Both the position numbers and the translations under genes were made by a program. The notes below the pieces were generated by a model. It had not been told where the DNA came from, ran no database searches, and saw only the letters and a list, made by a program, of their open reading frames with translations. A DNA stretch of 31,709 bases from an uncultured Dorea sp. (GTDB lineage Bacteria; Bacillota; Clostridia; Lachnospirales; Lachnospiraceae). The stretch spans positions 1 through 31,709 of the forward strand of contig CAJURK010000039.1 of NCBI GenBank assembly GCA_910588745.1, read 5' to 3'. Positions 23,093 through 30,842 of the stretch are shown here, piece by piece. How positions within the stretch are numbered: the first letter of the stretch is position 1; every line of letters starts with the position of its first letter.

Positions 23093-23803
23093 ATGTATAC
23101 ATCATTTTACACAGCGGCAAGAGGCGCGATTGAAGAGCAGAGAAAGTTGGATGTAATTGCTAATAACTTTGCGAATGTAAATAACTATGGTTATAAAGCT
23201 AAAAAAGCAGTATTTTCAGATTTGATGTATTATAATCTGAATAATTATAACGGTGAAGATACACCCCTGAAAGCAGGAACTGGTGTAGTTGTAGAGAAGA
23301 CGGATACAAATTTTGATCCGAACGGCTTTGTTCCAAGCGAAGGTGATTATGACTACGCTATTATTGAGAAGGGGTTTTTCATGCTGAGAAGCCCGATTAC
23401 AGGAGAAATTACTTATACGAGAAACGGACATTTCAGCTTATCACAAAGAGGGAATGAGTTTTATCTGGTAAATGATAACGGCAATTTCGTGCTGGATCAA
23501 AATCGGAATCCGATCTTGGTTACAGACGGCGAGCTGGGCGGCGAGATCGGCGTATTTGGATTTGACGTGCTGGACGGTATGCTGAGCGTGGGCAATAATG
23601 AATTTTCTCCTGTTGCCAAGAATGGGGCTCCGTACCTGATACCTGGCGCGAAAATGAGAGATCATACGCTGGAAATGTCAGGAGTGGATACGGCGGATGA
23701 GATAACTCGTACGATAGAAGCACAAAGAGCATACTCGCTTGCGCTCCGGATGGTAACTACATCGGATGAAATCATGGGAACAATCAATACGTTGAGACAG
23801 TAG
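23093..23803 (+). CDS. Flagellar distal rod protein, FlgF/FlgG family (second copy)
   Basis: This is a second rod protein of the FlgF/FlgG family, 236 residues, corresponding by order to FlhP or FlgG. The N-terminal motif LDVIANNFANVNNYGYKAKK occupies about residues 18-37. The central EKGFFMLRSPITGEITYTRNGHFSLS segment is typical of the family. The C-terminal VDTADEITRTIEAQRAYSLALRMVTTSDEIMGTINTLRQ in broken form gives the D0 helix. Which of the pair is FlgF and which FlgG cannot be fixed without alignment. It follows the first copy after an 81-base gap with a GGAGAGGAGAG ribosome site. Confidence 0.92.
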   Translation: MYTSFYTAARGAIEEQRKLDVIANNFANVNNYGYKAKKAVFSDLMYYNLNNYNGEDTPLKAGTGVVVEKTDTNFDPNGFVPSEGDYDYAIIEKGFFMLRSPITGEITYTRNGHFSLSQRGNEFYLVNDNGNFVLDQNRNPILVTDGELGGEIGVFGFDVLDGMLSVGNNEFSPVAKNGAPYLIPGAKMRDHTLEMSGVDTADEITRTIEAQRAYSLALRMVTTSDEIMGTINTLRQ

Positions 23804-23814
23804 TGGGGTGAGAT

Positions 23815-24435
23815 ATGGCGATTAAGAAATATGAAGAGATGAATGCATTAGAACTGGATATCCTGAAAGAGATCGGAAGTATCGGCGGAGGCAATGCGGC
23901 GACCGCGTTGTCTAGTATGCTGAGCGCCAAGGTTAATATGGCGCTTCCTAGAGTAGAGATATTAGGATTTAATGAAGCAATTGAAAAAATGGGGCATCCG
24001 GAGGATGTTGTAGCGGCAATTTTTGTAGAAATGAGCGGAGAGATTCATGGCATTATGCTGTTTATCGTGCCGCAGGAATTTTCAGATGACATTCTTTTCC
24101 GGATGCTTGGAAAGACGAGAGCAGAACTCTTGGAATTGGAAGAAATCGATACTTCCGTTTTAACAGAGATTGGAAATATCGTAATTTCCTCCTATGTTAC
24201 AGCATTATCATCGCTGACTAACGTGGAGGTAGAGCTGTCGGTTCCTCAATTTACTGTGAATATGCTGGGCGGGATATTGAGTGTGCCGATTGCAATGATG
24301 GGACAGCATTCAGACAGAATTATGATGGTGACAGGCGACTTCAAGATTGATGGTAAGGCCCTACATAGCAGCATGCTTCTTCTGCCGGGTGTAGAATCCC
24401 TGAATATTCTAATGAAAAAGCTGGGAGTTGAATGA
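23815..24435 (+). CDS. cheC: CheY-P phosphatase CheC
   Basis: CheC removes phosphate from CheY-P and works together with CheD in adaptation. The 206-residue protein has the duplicated CheC fold. The second active site is canonical (Ser114, Glu118, Asn121 in SVLTEIGN). In the first site Asp15 and Glu19 are present, but the asparagine is replaced by Ser22 (DILKEIGS). A single base change would give this. The protein is clearly CheC and not CheX or FliY by length and lack of a FliN domain. It is followed by cheD three bases later. Confidence 0.94.
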   Translation: MAIKKYEEMNALELDILKEIGSIGGGNAATALSSMLSAKVNMALPRVEILGFNEAIEKMGHPEDVVAAIFVEMSGEIHGIMLFIVPQEFSDDILFRMLGKTRAELLELEEIDTSVLTEIGNIVISSYVTALSSLTNVEVELSVPQFTVNMLGGILSVPIAMMGQHSDRIMMVTGDFKIDGKALHSSMLLLPGVESLNILMKKLGVE

Positions 24436-24438
24436 CAG

Positions 24439-24918
24439 ATGGCGAAGAAAATATCAGTTGGAATAGCAGATATGAAGATTGCAAGGCAGGAAGGGGAACT
24501 TATTACCTATGCATTGGGGTCCTGTATCGGGATATCTTTTTATGATCCAATGATTAAGCTGGGGGCGCTTTTGCATATCATGTTACCCGAGAAGAGCGGT
24601 ACGGATACAAATATATTAAAATATGCAGATTCCGGAATCCGGGAAACCTTGCGTAAGCTCTATGCGTTTGGAGCTATGAAAGGAAGGCTTGTAATTAAGA
24701 TTGCAGGCGGTGCAAAGATGTTTGAGATGAAGGGGCCGGGAGGACTTGGCAATATTGGGGAGCGGAACGCTCAGACAGTCAAGCGAATACTGATGTTGGA
24801 AGGGTTGCGCGTTTCTGCTGAGGATACCGGCGCAAATTACGCAAGAACCATGTCGCTGGATGTGGCGACTGGCCAGGTGGCAGTCCGGACCGCGGGAAAA
24901 CCAGAGAGGAAGCTTTAA
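24439..24918 (+). CDS. cheD: Chemoreceptor glutamine deamidase CheD
   Basis: CheD deamidates glutamines on chemoreceptors and, when bound to CheC, boosts CheY-P removal. The 159-residue protein carries the catalytic set Thr23, Cys29 and His46 in TYALGSCIGI and LLHIMLP. The family-typical IAGGAKMFEM and GERNAQTVKRIL segments follow. It lies directly after cheC. Its stop codon is inside a small AAGCTT/AAGCTT dyad (24910-24925) that is too weak to call a terminator. Confidence 0.96.
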   Translation: MAKKISVGIADMKIARQEGELITYALGSCIGISFYDPMIKLGALLHIMLPEKSGTDTNILKYADSGIRETLRKLYAFGAMKGRLVIKIAGGAKMFEMKGPGGLGNIGERNAQTVKRILMLEGLRVSAEDTGANYARTMSLDVATGQVAVRTAGKPERKL

Positions 24919-24924
24919 AAAGCT

Positions 24925-24951
24925 TAAGATGTAAGCGGATTATGTCGATAA
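24925..24951 (+). promoter_or_regulatory. Sigma-28-type promoter upstream of cheV
   Basis: TAAG (24925-24928) and GTCGATAA (24944-24951) are separated by exactly 15 bases. The known sigma-28 pattern is TAAA, 15 bases, then GCCGATAA or GCCGATAT, so only two positions differ. Transcription would start near 24958, about 30 bases before cheV. This fits cheV, the EAL-HDOD gene, the metallopeptidase and the chemoreceptor being late genes driven by the sigma factor encoded at 21481. Confidence 0.55.
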
Positions 24952-24986
24952 ATAGGTAATAGCAGAATATAAAGGAGAAAGTGGTT

Positions 24987-25904
24987 ATGGCTGATACAGA
25001 GATTTTATTGGAATCGGGAACGAATGAGATTGAGATAATGCAGTTTACTATCTTTGGAGAGCTGTATGGTATCAATGTAGCAAAAGTACGGGAGATTATG
25101 ATGGCGGATAAGGTTAAGCCAATACCTCATTCTCATGAGGCAGTGGAAGGAATTTTTAAGCCAAGGGAAATTCTTATGACTGTAATTAATCTGCCCAAGT
25201 ATCTTACAGGCGTTGTAGCCGACACAAAGGACAGAGATTTATTCATTATTACAAATTTTAATAAAATGGATATTGCTTTTCGAGTACATACGGTGGTCGG
25301 CATAAGCAGAATCTCCTGGGAAGATATTCAGAAACCGGATAAAACTATTACCAGTGGGGACGACGGCGTCGCTACGGGTATTGCGCAGTGTAACGGTAAT
25401 CTGGTTACCATTCTGGATTTTGAGAAGATTGTGGCTGAGATTGCGCCGGAGACCAGCATTCAGGTAGAAGAGATTGACCGATTGGGAGACCGTATTGCAC
25501 GAGAACACAGCATTCTCTTGGCGGAGGACTCCCTTCTTCTGACAAAGATGATTAAAGATTCCTTGATTCGTGCAGGATATGCGAATATCAAGAATTTTAA
25601 CAATGGTAAGGAAGCGTGGGAATATCTTTTGTCCGTGAAAGATGAGCCTGATTTTGACGACCGGGCGGCGCTTTTGATTACAGATATTGAGATGCCGGAG
25701 ATGGACGGACATCGCTTGACGAAGCTGGTGAAGGACGATCCGATTATGAAACGGATTCCAATCATCATTTTCTCATCCCTGATTAATGCGGAGATGAGAA
25801 TCAAAGGGAAACAGCTTGGCGCAGATGAGCAGCTTTCAAAGCCAGAGATCGGGCGGCTGGTTCAGGTAATGGATAAGCTGCTGGAGGAAAGAGGGATGAT
25901 GTAG
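24987..25904 (+). CDS. cheV: Chemotaxis coupling protein CheV (CheW-receiver)
   Basis: CheV couples chemoreceptors to CheA through a CheW-like domain and adapts signalling through phosphorylation of its receiver. The 305-residue protein has the CheW domain at about 12-155 and the receiver at about 172-303, with Glu180/Asp181, phospho-acceptor Asp233 in LLITDIEMPEMDG, and the conserved FSS and SKP switch positions. A GTG at 24981 would add two residues, but AGGAG at 24973-24977 is spaced correctly (9) only for ATG 24987. No separate CheW gene is present, so CheV may be an important coupler here. The next gene follows after one base. Confidence 0.95.
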   Translation: MADTEILLESGTNEIEIMQFTIFGELYGINVAKVREIMMADKVKPIPHSHEAVEGIFKPREILMTVINLPKYLTGVVADTKDRDLFIITNFNKMDIAFRVHTVVGISRISWEDIQKPDKTITSGDDGVATGIAQCNGNLVTILDFEKIVAEIAPETSIQVEEIDRLGDRIAREHSILLAEDSLLLTKMIKDSLIRAGYANIKNFNNGKEAWEYLLSVKDEPDFDDRAALLITDIEMPEMDGHRLTKLVKDDPIMKRIPIIIFSSLINAEMRIKGKQLGADEQLSKPEIGRLVQVMDKLLEERGMM

Positions 25905-25905
25905 C

Positions 25906-27150
25906 ATGGAAAATTGCGTAGTTCGACAGGCGATTAAAGATATCCGAACGGATTCAATCGTAGGATATGAACTTATGGTTCAGGAAGATAAAGACAGTTT
26001 GTATAATCCAAGTACGGATAGCATAGCAGCAAATGCGATGGTATCGTTCTTGTCTGAAAATTCGGAGTGTATTTTTAAAGATAAAAAGACGTTTATGACC
26101 TTTACACCAACACTTTTATTTCGTAATACCCCTAAGATTTTTGATAAAGAGAAAGTTGTGATCCAGATTGAGGATAATATTATCGTACATTCTCTTGCAT
26201 CGATTATTATAAGCAAGTATAAAGAAGAGGGATATCGTTTCGCGATCAATGATTTCCAGTTTACTCCGAAGTACTTTAGTATGTTAGAGTATGTGGATTA
26301 CATTAAGTTAGATATTTCTAATAAAATGGATGAAACACAAAGGCGTTCCATTTCTAACGTCGTGGATATGGCTCATGGTTTCCAAAAAGAATTTATTGCT
26401 ACCGGTGTGAATAGTAAAGAAGTTTATGAATATGCAAAGGAACTTCAAGTGGATTATGTAGAGGGGAATTATATCTCGAATACGACCATGACGAAGACCA
26501 GTAAGCTAGATTTTATGCAGGGAAATTTATATCAGCTTATTATTGAAATCACACGGGATGAACCGAATATTGAGATGCTTGAAGAAATTGTGAGCAGGGA
26601 CGCATCTTTGACCTATGCGCTTCTTAAAATGGCAAATTCCGCATATTTTGCATCACATCGCGAGACTACCTCGGTTCGTCAGGCTTTGGTTAAGGTGGGG
26701 ATCAATCAGCTTAAGCAATGGATTTATCTGTTGAGCTTTGAGGATAATCAGGAAGAAAATTCTTCTGAGGAACTTCTGAAGACTTCATTTATGCGTGCAA
26801 ATCTTGCATCAAGGCTGGTTAAGAGACTTAAGAAATTTGTTATTACTAGTTCGGACGCATATTTATTAGGGATGTTTTCCACATTGGAATATATGATCGA
26901 TGCTCCGATGGAGGAAATTCTGCAGGAAATTCCGATTGTAGAAGAGGTAAAGACAGCGTTGATTTCCAAAGAAGGTTCCGCGGGAAGATTATATGAACTC
27001 ATACTCTACTATGAACAGGCTCAGTGGTCGGAAATTAAAGAGATTGCAGAAGAGCTGGGACTTCACACAAATGAGATGGCACAGATTTATATGGAGTGTG
27101 TGGAAGAAGTTAACGACATTTGGGATAATGTGGTAGGAAGTAAGGAATAG
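25906..27150 (+). CDS. EAL-HDOD signalling protein, EAL degenerate
   Basis: This is a two-domain signalling protein like the YuxH/CdgJ group. An EAL-like domain spans about residues 3-200. The HDOD domain spans about 205-400, with SRDASLTYALLKMANSAYF and VRQALVKVGINQLKQWIYL. The EAL site is degenerate: the EAL triplet reads ELM (22-24) and the DDFG motif reads NDFQ (115-118), so cyclic-di-GMP hydrolysis is unlikely. In this group degenerate EAL domains may bind ligands or proteins instead. It sits one base after cheV in the sigma-28-type unit and probably affects motility, but its partner is unknown. Confidence 0.88.
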   Translation: MENCVVRQAIKDIRTDSIVGYELMVQEDKDSLYNPSTDSIAANAMVSFLSENSECIFKDKKTFMTFTPTLLFRNTPKIFDKEKVVIQIEDNIIVHSLASIIISKYKEEGYRFAINDFQFTPKYFSMLEYVDYIKLDISNKMDETQRRSISNVVDMAHGFQKEFIATGVNSKEVYEYAKELQVDYVEGNYISNTTMTKTSKLDFMQGNLYQLIIEITRDEPNIEMLEEIVSRDASLTYALLKMANSAYFASHRETTSVRQALVKVGINQLKQWIYLLSFEDNQEENSSEELLKTSFMRANLASRLVKRLKKFVITSSDAYLLGMFSTLEYMIDAPMEEILQEIPIVEEVKTALISKEGSAGRLYELILYYEQAQWSEIKEIAEELGLHTNEMAQIYMECVEEVNDIWDNVVGSKE

Positions 27151-27233
27151 GAGCTACGTGTCGAAATCTGGCTTAAGCGATATGTGAGAAAATGAAAGAC
27201 GGATGACACAGTGTAGAATAAGGAGGCGGGAGT

Positions 27234-28028
27234 ATGGTAACGGGAGTATCCGGAATTGGGATGCCGGCACAGGCGACCGGAGTTACTATGATGATGCGTG
27301 CTTACGGAATAGGACATTACGGAGACCAACAAGGCTCTCGCGGCCAAGTGAAAGCCGAGGCGGCATCGAACGATTTTCAGGCGGCCAGAGCATCGCAGGC
27401 TCAGAGGGCAGGAGCTGTTTCTGTAGTTAGGAGAGCTTCGGACATCGGGACTCCGGTAGAACCGATCCGGCCGATTGGAGCAGTCAGCGCGGAAGGTTCA
27501 AATGGTATCAGCCAGGCGATTCCTTTTTTGAGAAAAGGGATGGATCCGGCAGAATTGGCAGTGCGGATGAGGATTCAGTATGGTGATGGAACCAGGGGTG
27601 ATTCAGGTTCTTCTGATGTGAAAGGAAGCGAAGAGGAGTTATTTGGCGCAGTAGGTCCGGAGGGCGCGCAGAAAGCGGCGGAAAAAGGAGAATGTCAGAC
27701 CTGCGAACAGCGGAAATACCAAGATGGCTCTAATGATGCGGGAGTTTCATATAAGACGCCGACGCATATTTCGCCGGAGCAGGCAGGTCAGGCAGTGCGC
27801 GGGCATGAGATGGAACATGTAGTTAGGGAACAGGCAAAAGCGGTTAGAGAAGACCGAAAGGTAGTCAGCCAGTCTGTAACAATGCATACAGCTATTTGTC
27901 CGGAGTGCGGCAAAGCTTATGTTTCCGGAGGAACCACGAGAACTACAACAGCAGCAACCCAGGAGCCGGAAACTGCGGTTTCTGATACGCAGGGGAAGCA
28001 GCGAAAAGGGTTTTCGGCGGTTGCGTAG
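27234..28028 (+). CDS. Putative zinc metallopeptidase, SprA-related (CJM1_0395-like)
   Basis: The 264-residue protein contains a HEMEH zinc-site motif (His191, Glu192, His195) in VRGHEMEHVVREQAKA. A cysteine pair lies before it (Cys154, Cys157 in CQTCEQRKYQDGSND) and another after it (Cys222, Cys225 in CPECGKAYVSGG). This arrangement, with THISPEQAGQAVR between, matches the SprA-related family, annotated as putative metallopeptidases on the motif alone. The N-terminal 140 residues are low-complexity and Gly/Ala/Ser-rich, with no signal peptide. AGGAGG at 27221-27226 supports the ATG. Its substrate is unknown; location among late motility genes suggests an envelope or flagellar role. Activity is inferred, not shown. 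Confidence 0.78.
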   Translation: MVTGVSGIGMPAQATGVTMMMRAYGIGHYGDQQGSRGQVKAEAASNDFQAARASQAQRAGAVSVVRRASDIGTPVEPIRPIGAVSAEGSNGISQAIPFLRKGMDPAELAVRMRIQYGDGTRGDSGSSDVKGSEEELFGAVGPEGAQKAAEKGECQTCEQRKYQDGSNDAGVSYKTPTHISPEQAGQAVRGHEMEHVVREQAKAVREDRKVVSQSVTMHTAICPECGKAYVSGGTTRTTTAATQEPETAVSDTQGKQRKGFSAVA

Positions 28029-28124
28029 CAGAGAAACCGTTGTGTACCATTATAAATATTTTATTGCAAAGTAATGAAAACTTTACATTCGAATAAATAA
28101 TTAAGATGAAGGGGGTATACCTTT

Positions 28125-29771
28125 ATGCGAAAAGGCATCAAGACAATGGTTGGAATACGTGTATTTTTTGCGCTGGTTTCTGTGCTTATGTATAGTATTC
28201 TGATTACAGTGAACATTTATGCTATTAAGGACACACAGAAGAAGAGTATTGAGGCGAATACGTTATTGTCAACAATTCAGAGCGCGGAAGTGGCGCATTA
28301 TAAATGGTCCGGCGGACTTAGCAACGCGTTGTATGCAGGCGCAGAGTTTACCGGCAGTATGGATCCAACATCCTGTGTACTTGGACAGTGGGTGTATGGA
28401 AACGAGAAGCTGGAGGATTCTGAGGTAATAGCATTAAGAGACCAGATAGAACCGCTGCATAAAGAGCTTCATGAATCGGCTAGCTATGTATTGGAATTGT
28501 TAAAGACAGATCCGCAGGCGGCGCAGGAGTATTATCAGAAGACAATCCAAGGAAATTTATCTACGCTGGTAGGATTGCTGGATGAAGTGGTTGCGGAAGT
28601 AACTGCACAGAATGATGTATGTAAAGCAGATATGCAGCAGACAATTCACGTGATGCAGGTTATTTCAGGTATTTGCTTTGTTCTGGCACTTGGCTGTCTG
28701 GCAAGTCTGGTGCAATATGTACTTGCGCGTGTTGTGAAGCCTATTATTCGTATTACAGAGAAAACTAAGCCGCTTCAGGAAGGTAAACTTGAGTTGGAAC
28801 TGGAGCATAAAGAAAATAATGAGATGGGAGACTTGGTAATTACGATTAAGGATTCTATGCAGTTGATTCAGAAATATGTGATGGATATTAACCGAATCAT
28901 GGCGATGTTGTCATCTGGAAACTTTGATGTACATACTTCTGAAGCATATATCGGTGATTTTAAGTCGATCGAAGAATCAATTGATAGCTTTACGCATACA
29001 ATATCCGGAGCGTTTGGTAATATTAATCAGGCAGAACGGCAGGTATCCGGCCATGCAGAACAGCTTTCAAGCAGCGCCCAATCATTGGCTCAGGGAGCTA
29101 CTCAGCAGGCGAGCGCGGTAGAAGAGCTGTATGCAACGCTGGATGAGCTTTCAAAGAATGCAGAAAAGAACGTACGGGATGCTATGGAAGCACAGGAGAA
29201 TGCACGGCTGACGGGCGAACAAGTAACAGTGAGCAGCGAGCAGATGAAACAGATGGTGGCGGCGATGGGAGATATTACCCAGGCTTCTCAGCAGATTGGG
29301 AAGATTATTGCTACAATCGAGGATATTGCGTTCCAGACCAACATACTAGCTTTGAATGCGGCTGTGGAGGCGGCGCGGGCAGGAACGGCGGGAAAAGGTT
29401 TTGCAGTTGTATCTAGTGAGGTACGTACGCTTGCTTCTCGTTCCGACCAGGCGGCAAAGGCGACGAAGGAGTTAATTGAGAACTCTGTTCAGGCAGCCGA
29501 AAGAGGAAGTCAGATTGTAAGCGAAGTATCTGAAACATTGACGAAGACACTAGAGTTGGTAGTGAAATCTAATAGTACGATTGGTACAATTGCGGAGGCT
29601 GTGCGTGGAGAGGCAACTTCTATTGCCCAGGTAACAGAAGGAATCAGTCAGATATCCGATGTAGTTCAGACTAACTCTGCAAGCAGCGAAGAATCTGCGG
29701 CGGTTAGTTCGGAGCTGTTCAATCAAGTACGGATTCTTCAGGATCAGACAAGGAAGTTTAAATTGAGATAG
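28125..29771 (+). CDS. Methyl-accepting chemotaxis protein with CZB-like ectodomain
   Basis: This chemoreceptor senses outside the cell and controls CheA. The 548 residues include membrane helices at about 9-33 and 177-203, with an extracellular domain between. A HAMP domain (about 203-258) and a long cytoplasmic coiled coil follow, with the hairpin tip EDIAFQTNILALNAAVEAARAG near 389-410. The extracellular part carries His58 (HYKW), Cys84 and Trp89 (CVLGQW), His112 and His116 (LHKELH), in the order and spacing of the chemoreceptor zinc-binding (CZB) motif, which is usually cytoplasmic. No C-terminal CheR-tether pentapeptide is present. GGGGG upstream serves as ribosome site. The 96-base gap before it holds no clear promoter. 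Confidence 0.93.
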   Translation: MRKGIKTMVGIRVFFALVSVLMYSILITVNIYAIKDTQKKSIEANTLLSTIQSAEVAHYKWSGGLSNALYAGAEFTGSMDPTSCVLGQWVYGNEKLEDSEVIALRDQIEPLHKELHESASYVLELLKTDPQAAQEYYQKTIQGNLSTLVGLLDEVVAEVTAQNDVCKADMQQTIHVMQVISGICFVLALGCLASLVQYVLARVVKPIIRITEKTKPLQEGKLELELEHKENNEMGDLVITIKDSMQLIQKYVMDINRIMAMLSSGNFDVHTSEAYIGDFKSIEESIDSFTHTISGAFGNINQAERQVSGHAEQLSSSAQSLAQGATQQASAVEELYATLDELSKNAEKNVRDAMEAQENARLTGEQVTVSSEQMKQMVAAMGDITQASQQIGKIIATIEDIAFQTNILALNAAVEAARAGTAGKGFAVVSSEVRTLASRSDQAAKATKELIENSVQAAERGSQIVSEVSETLTKTLELVVKSNSTIGTIAEAVRGEATSIAQVTEGISQISDVVQTNSASSEESAAVSSELFNQVRILQDQTRKFKLR

Positions 29772-29801
29772 AAGGTAAAGGACAAAGATAAAATAAGAAG
29801 T

Positions 29802-29847
29802 AAGAACCGGGCATTTCTAAACTTGAAAATGCCCGGTTCTTTGTTTT
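29802..29847. terminator. Bidirectional intrinsic terminator
   Basis: A perfect 15-bp stem pairs 29802-29816 (AAGAACCGGGCATTT) with 29827-29841 (AAATGCCCGGTTCTT) around a 10-base loop. T-rich sequence follows on the plus strand, and A-rich sequence precedes it, which gives T-rich sequence on the minus strand. It therefore can end both the chemoreceptor transcript and the convergent minus-strand parA-comFB transcript. Confidence 0.92.
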
Positions 29848-29862
29848 CATGTTATGAACTAG

Positions 29863-30837
29863 TTAATGTCTTGGATTATCCTTTACGATCATACATGCTT
29901 TTGTGGCCTCAACCGTAACATCGGAAATTAAACGGTTGGTATAATAACTCATAAGCGGATCCACGGCTGCAGGGGTTGTTACTATATATTTTGGTAACAA
30001 TCCGTTCATGGCGAGCGCTATCGTGTCGTTTACGCAGCGGTCACAAGTACATACGTCGAATTGACGCATGAAATAGATAATCTTATCTTTTACAATGCCC
30101 TCCATAATATTCAAACGAACAAAATCCGGTTCTGGTTCAGGCGTAGATGCGGACCCTGGCTCGATTGTAGGAGCAGCCGAATCCGAAGTCGTAGAAGTGT
30201 CCGTTGCATTGGCAGTATCCAAATGAGGAGTTGATTCCTGTATGCTTCCAGTATCTAAACCAGAGGATGATTCCGGTGTGTTTGCGGTATCTGAAATGGA
30301 AAGTGTTTCCGGACCCTTTGCCGATTGAGAAACCGGAATGGATTTAGCAACCTCATTGGAGTCTAAGCCCGGAGCATCGACTGTTTCTGAAACAGTCGTT
30401 ACTTCTGGAGATACAGTTGCAGCGGCTGTAGACGTTTCTCTGGAAAGAAATGCTTCAGACGTCTTGTCTGTTTCTGGAGAAGCGGAAGTTTCCTTCTCTT
30501 TGGCAACTTCAGAAACGGCAGAAGCAGTTTCTGGTTCCGAAACAGAGAGGGTGTCTTGAATGCTCTCGGCTTCGGAAGAACCAGCCGGTTCTTCAAACTG
30601 GCTGGATAAATTGTGTTGAATCAGGTCTGCAACCGGATCTTCTTCTGTCGTATCAATGACGGAAATACCCTGCGCCGCAGTTGTAGAAGTTTGCTTTGGA
30701 GCCGCAGCTTCAGAAGTTACGTTCTTAGAACCATTTCCGGTATCTACTGTATTTGCCTCTTCGCCAGTTTCCTTCTGGGCGTCGTGTCCGGCGATAAGAT
30801 TCAGAACATGGGCTGTCTTATTACTCTTTCTAGCCAT
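29863..30837 (-). CDS. ComFB-domain protein with long low-complexity linker
   Basis: The 324-residue protein has three parts: a short basic N terminus with KTAHVLNLIAG (residues 7-17), a Ser/Thr/Glu/Ala-rich disordered linker (about 20-235), and a C-terminal ComFB-type domain (about 241-320). That domain shows CTCDRC (Cys263, Cys265, Cys268), ND.IALAMN and LLPKYIV, the family pattern. ComFB was first seen in a competence operon; some relatives have been reported to bind cyclic dinucleotides. It starts 5 bases after the ParA stop codon, with AGGAGG inside the last ParA codons, so the pair is coupled. The hydrophilic linker and conserved N terminus suggest a tethering role. Function here is inferred. 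Confidence 0.8.
   Translation of the reverse strand: MARKSNKTAHVLNLIAGHDAQKETGEEANTVDTGNGSKNVTSEAAAPKQTSTTAAQGISVIDTTEEDPVADLIQHNLSSQFEEPAGSSEAESIQDTLSVSEPETASAVSEVAKEKETSASPETDKTSEAFLSRETSTAAATVSPEVTTVSETVDAPGLDSNEVAKSIPVSQSAKGPETLSISDTANTPESSSGLDTGSIQESTPHLDTANATDTSTTSDSAAPTIEPGSASTPEPEPDFVRLNIMEGIVKDKIIYFMRQFDVCTCDRCVNDTIALAMNGLLPKYIVTTPAAVDPLMSYYTNRLISDVTVEATKACMIVKDNPRH
30132..30780 (-). repeat. Low-complexity Ser/Thr/Glu-rich coding linker
   Basis: The central part of the ComFB-domain gene encodes degenerate repeats of short units containing Ser-Glu-Thr, Asp-Thr-Ala and Ser-Val-Ser, such as SISDTANTPESS and SSGLDTGSIQES. On the plus strand the repeated core GTTTCTG(G/A) recurs several times. 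Such tracts change length easily, so copy number may vary between strains. Confidence 0.65.
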
Positions 30838-30842
30838 ATCAA

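Noticed and set aside
24910..24925. AAGCTT/AAGCTT dyad at the end of cheD as a terminator
   Set aside because: The stem is only 6 bp and weak, and no T-run follows.
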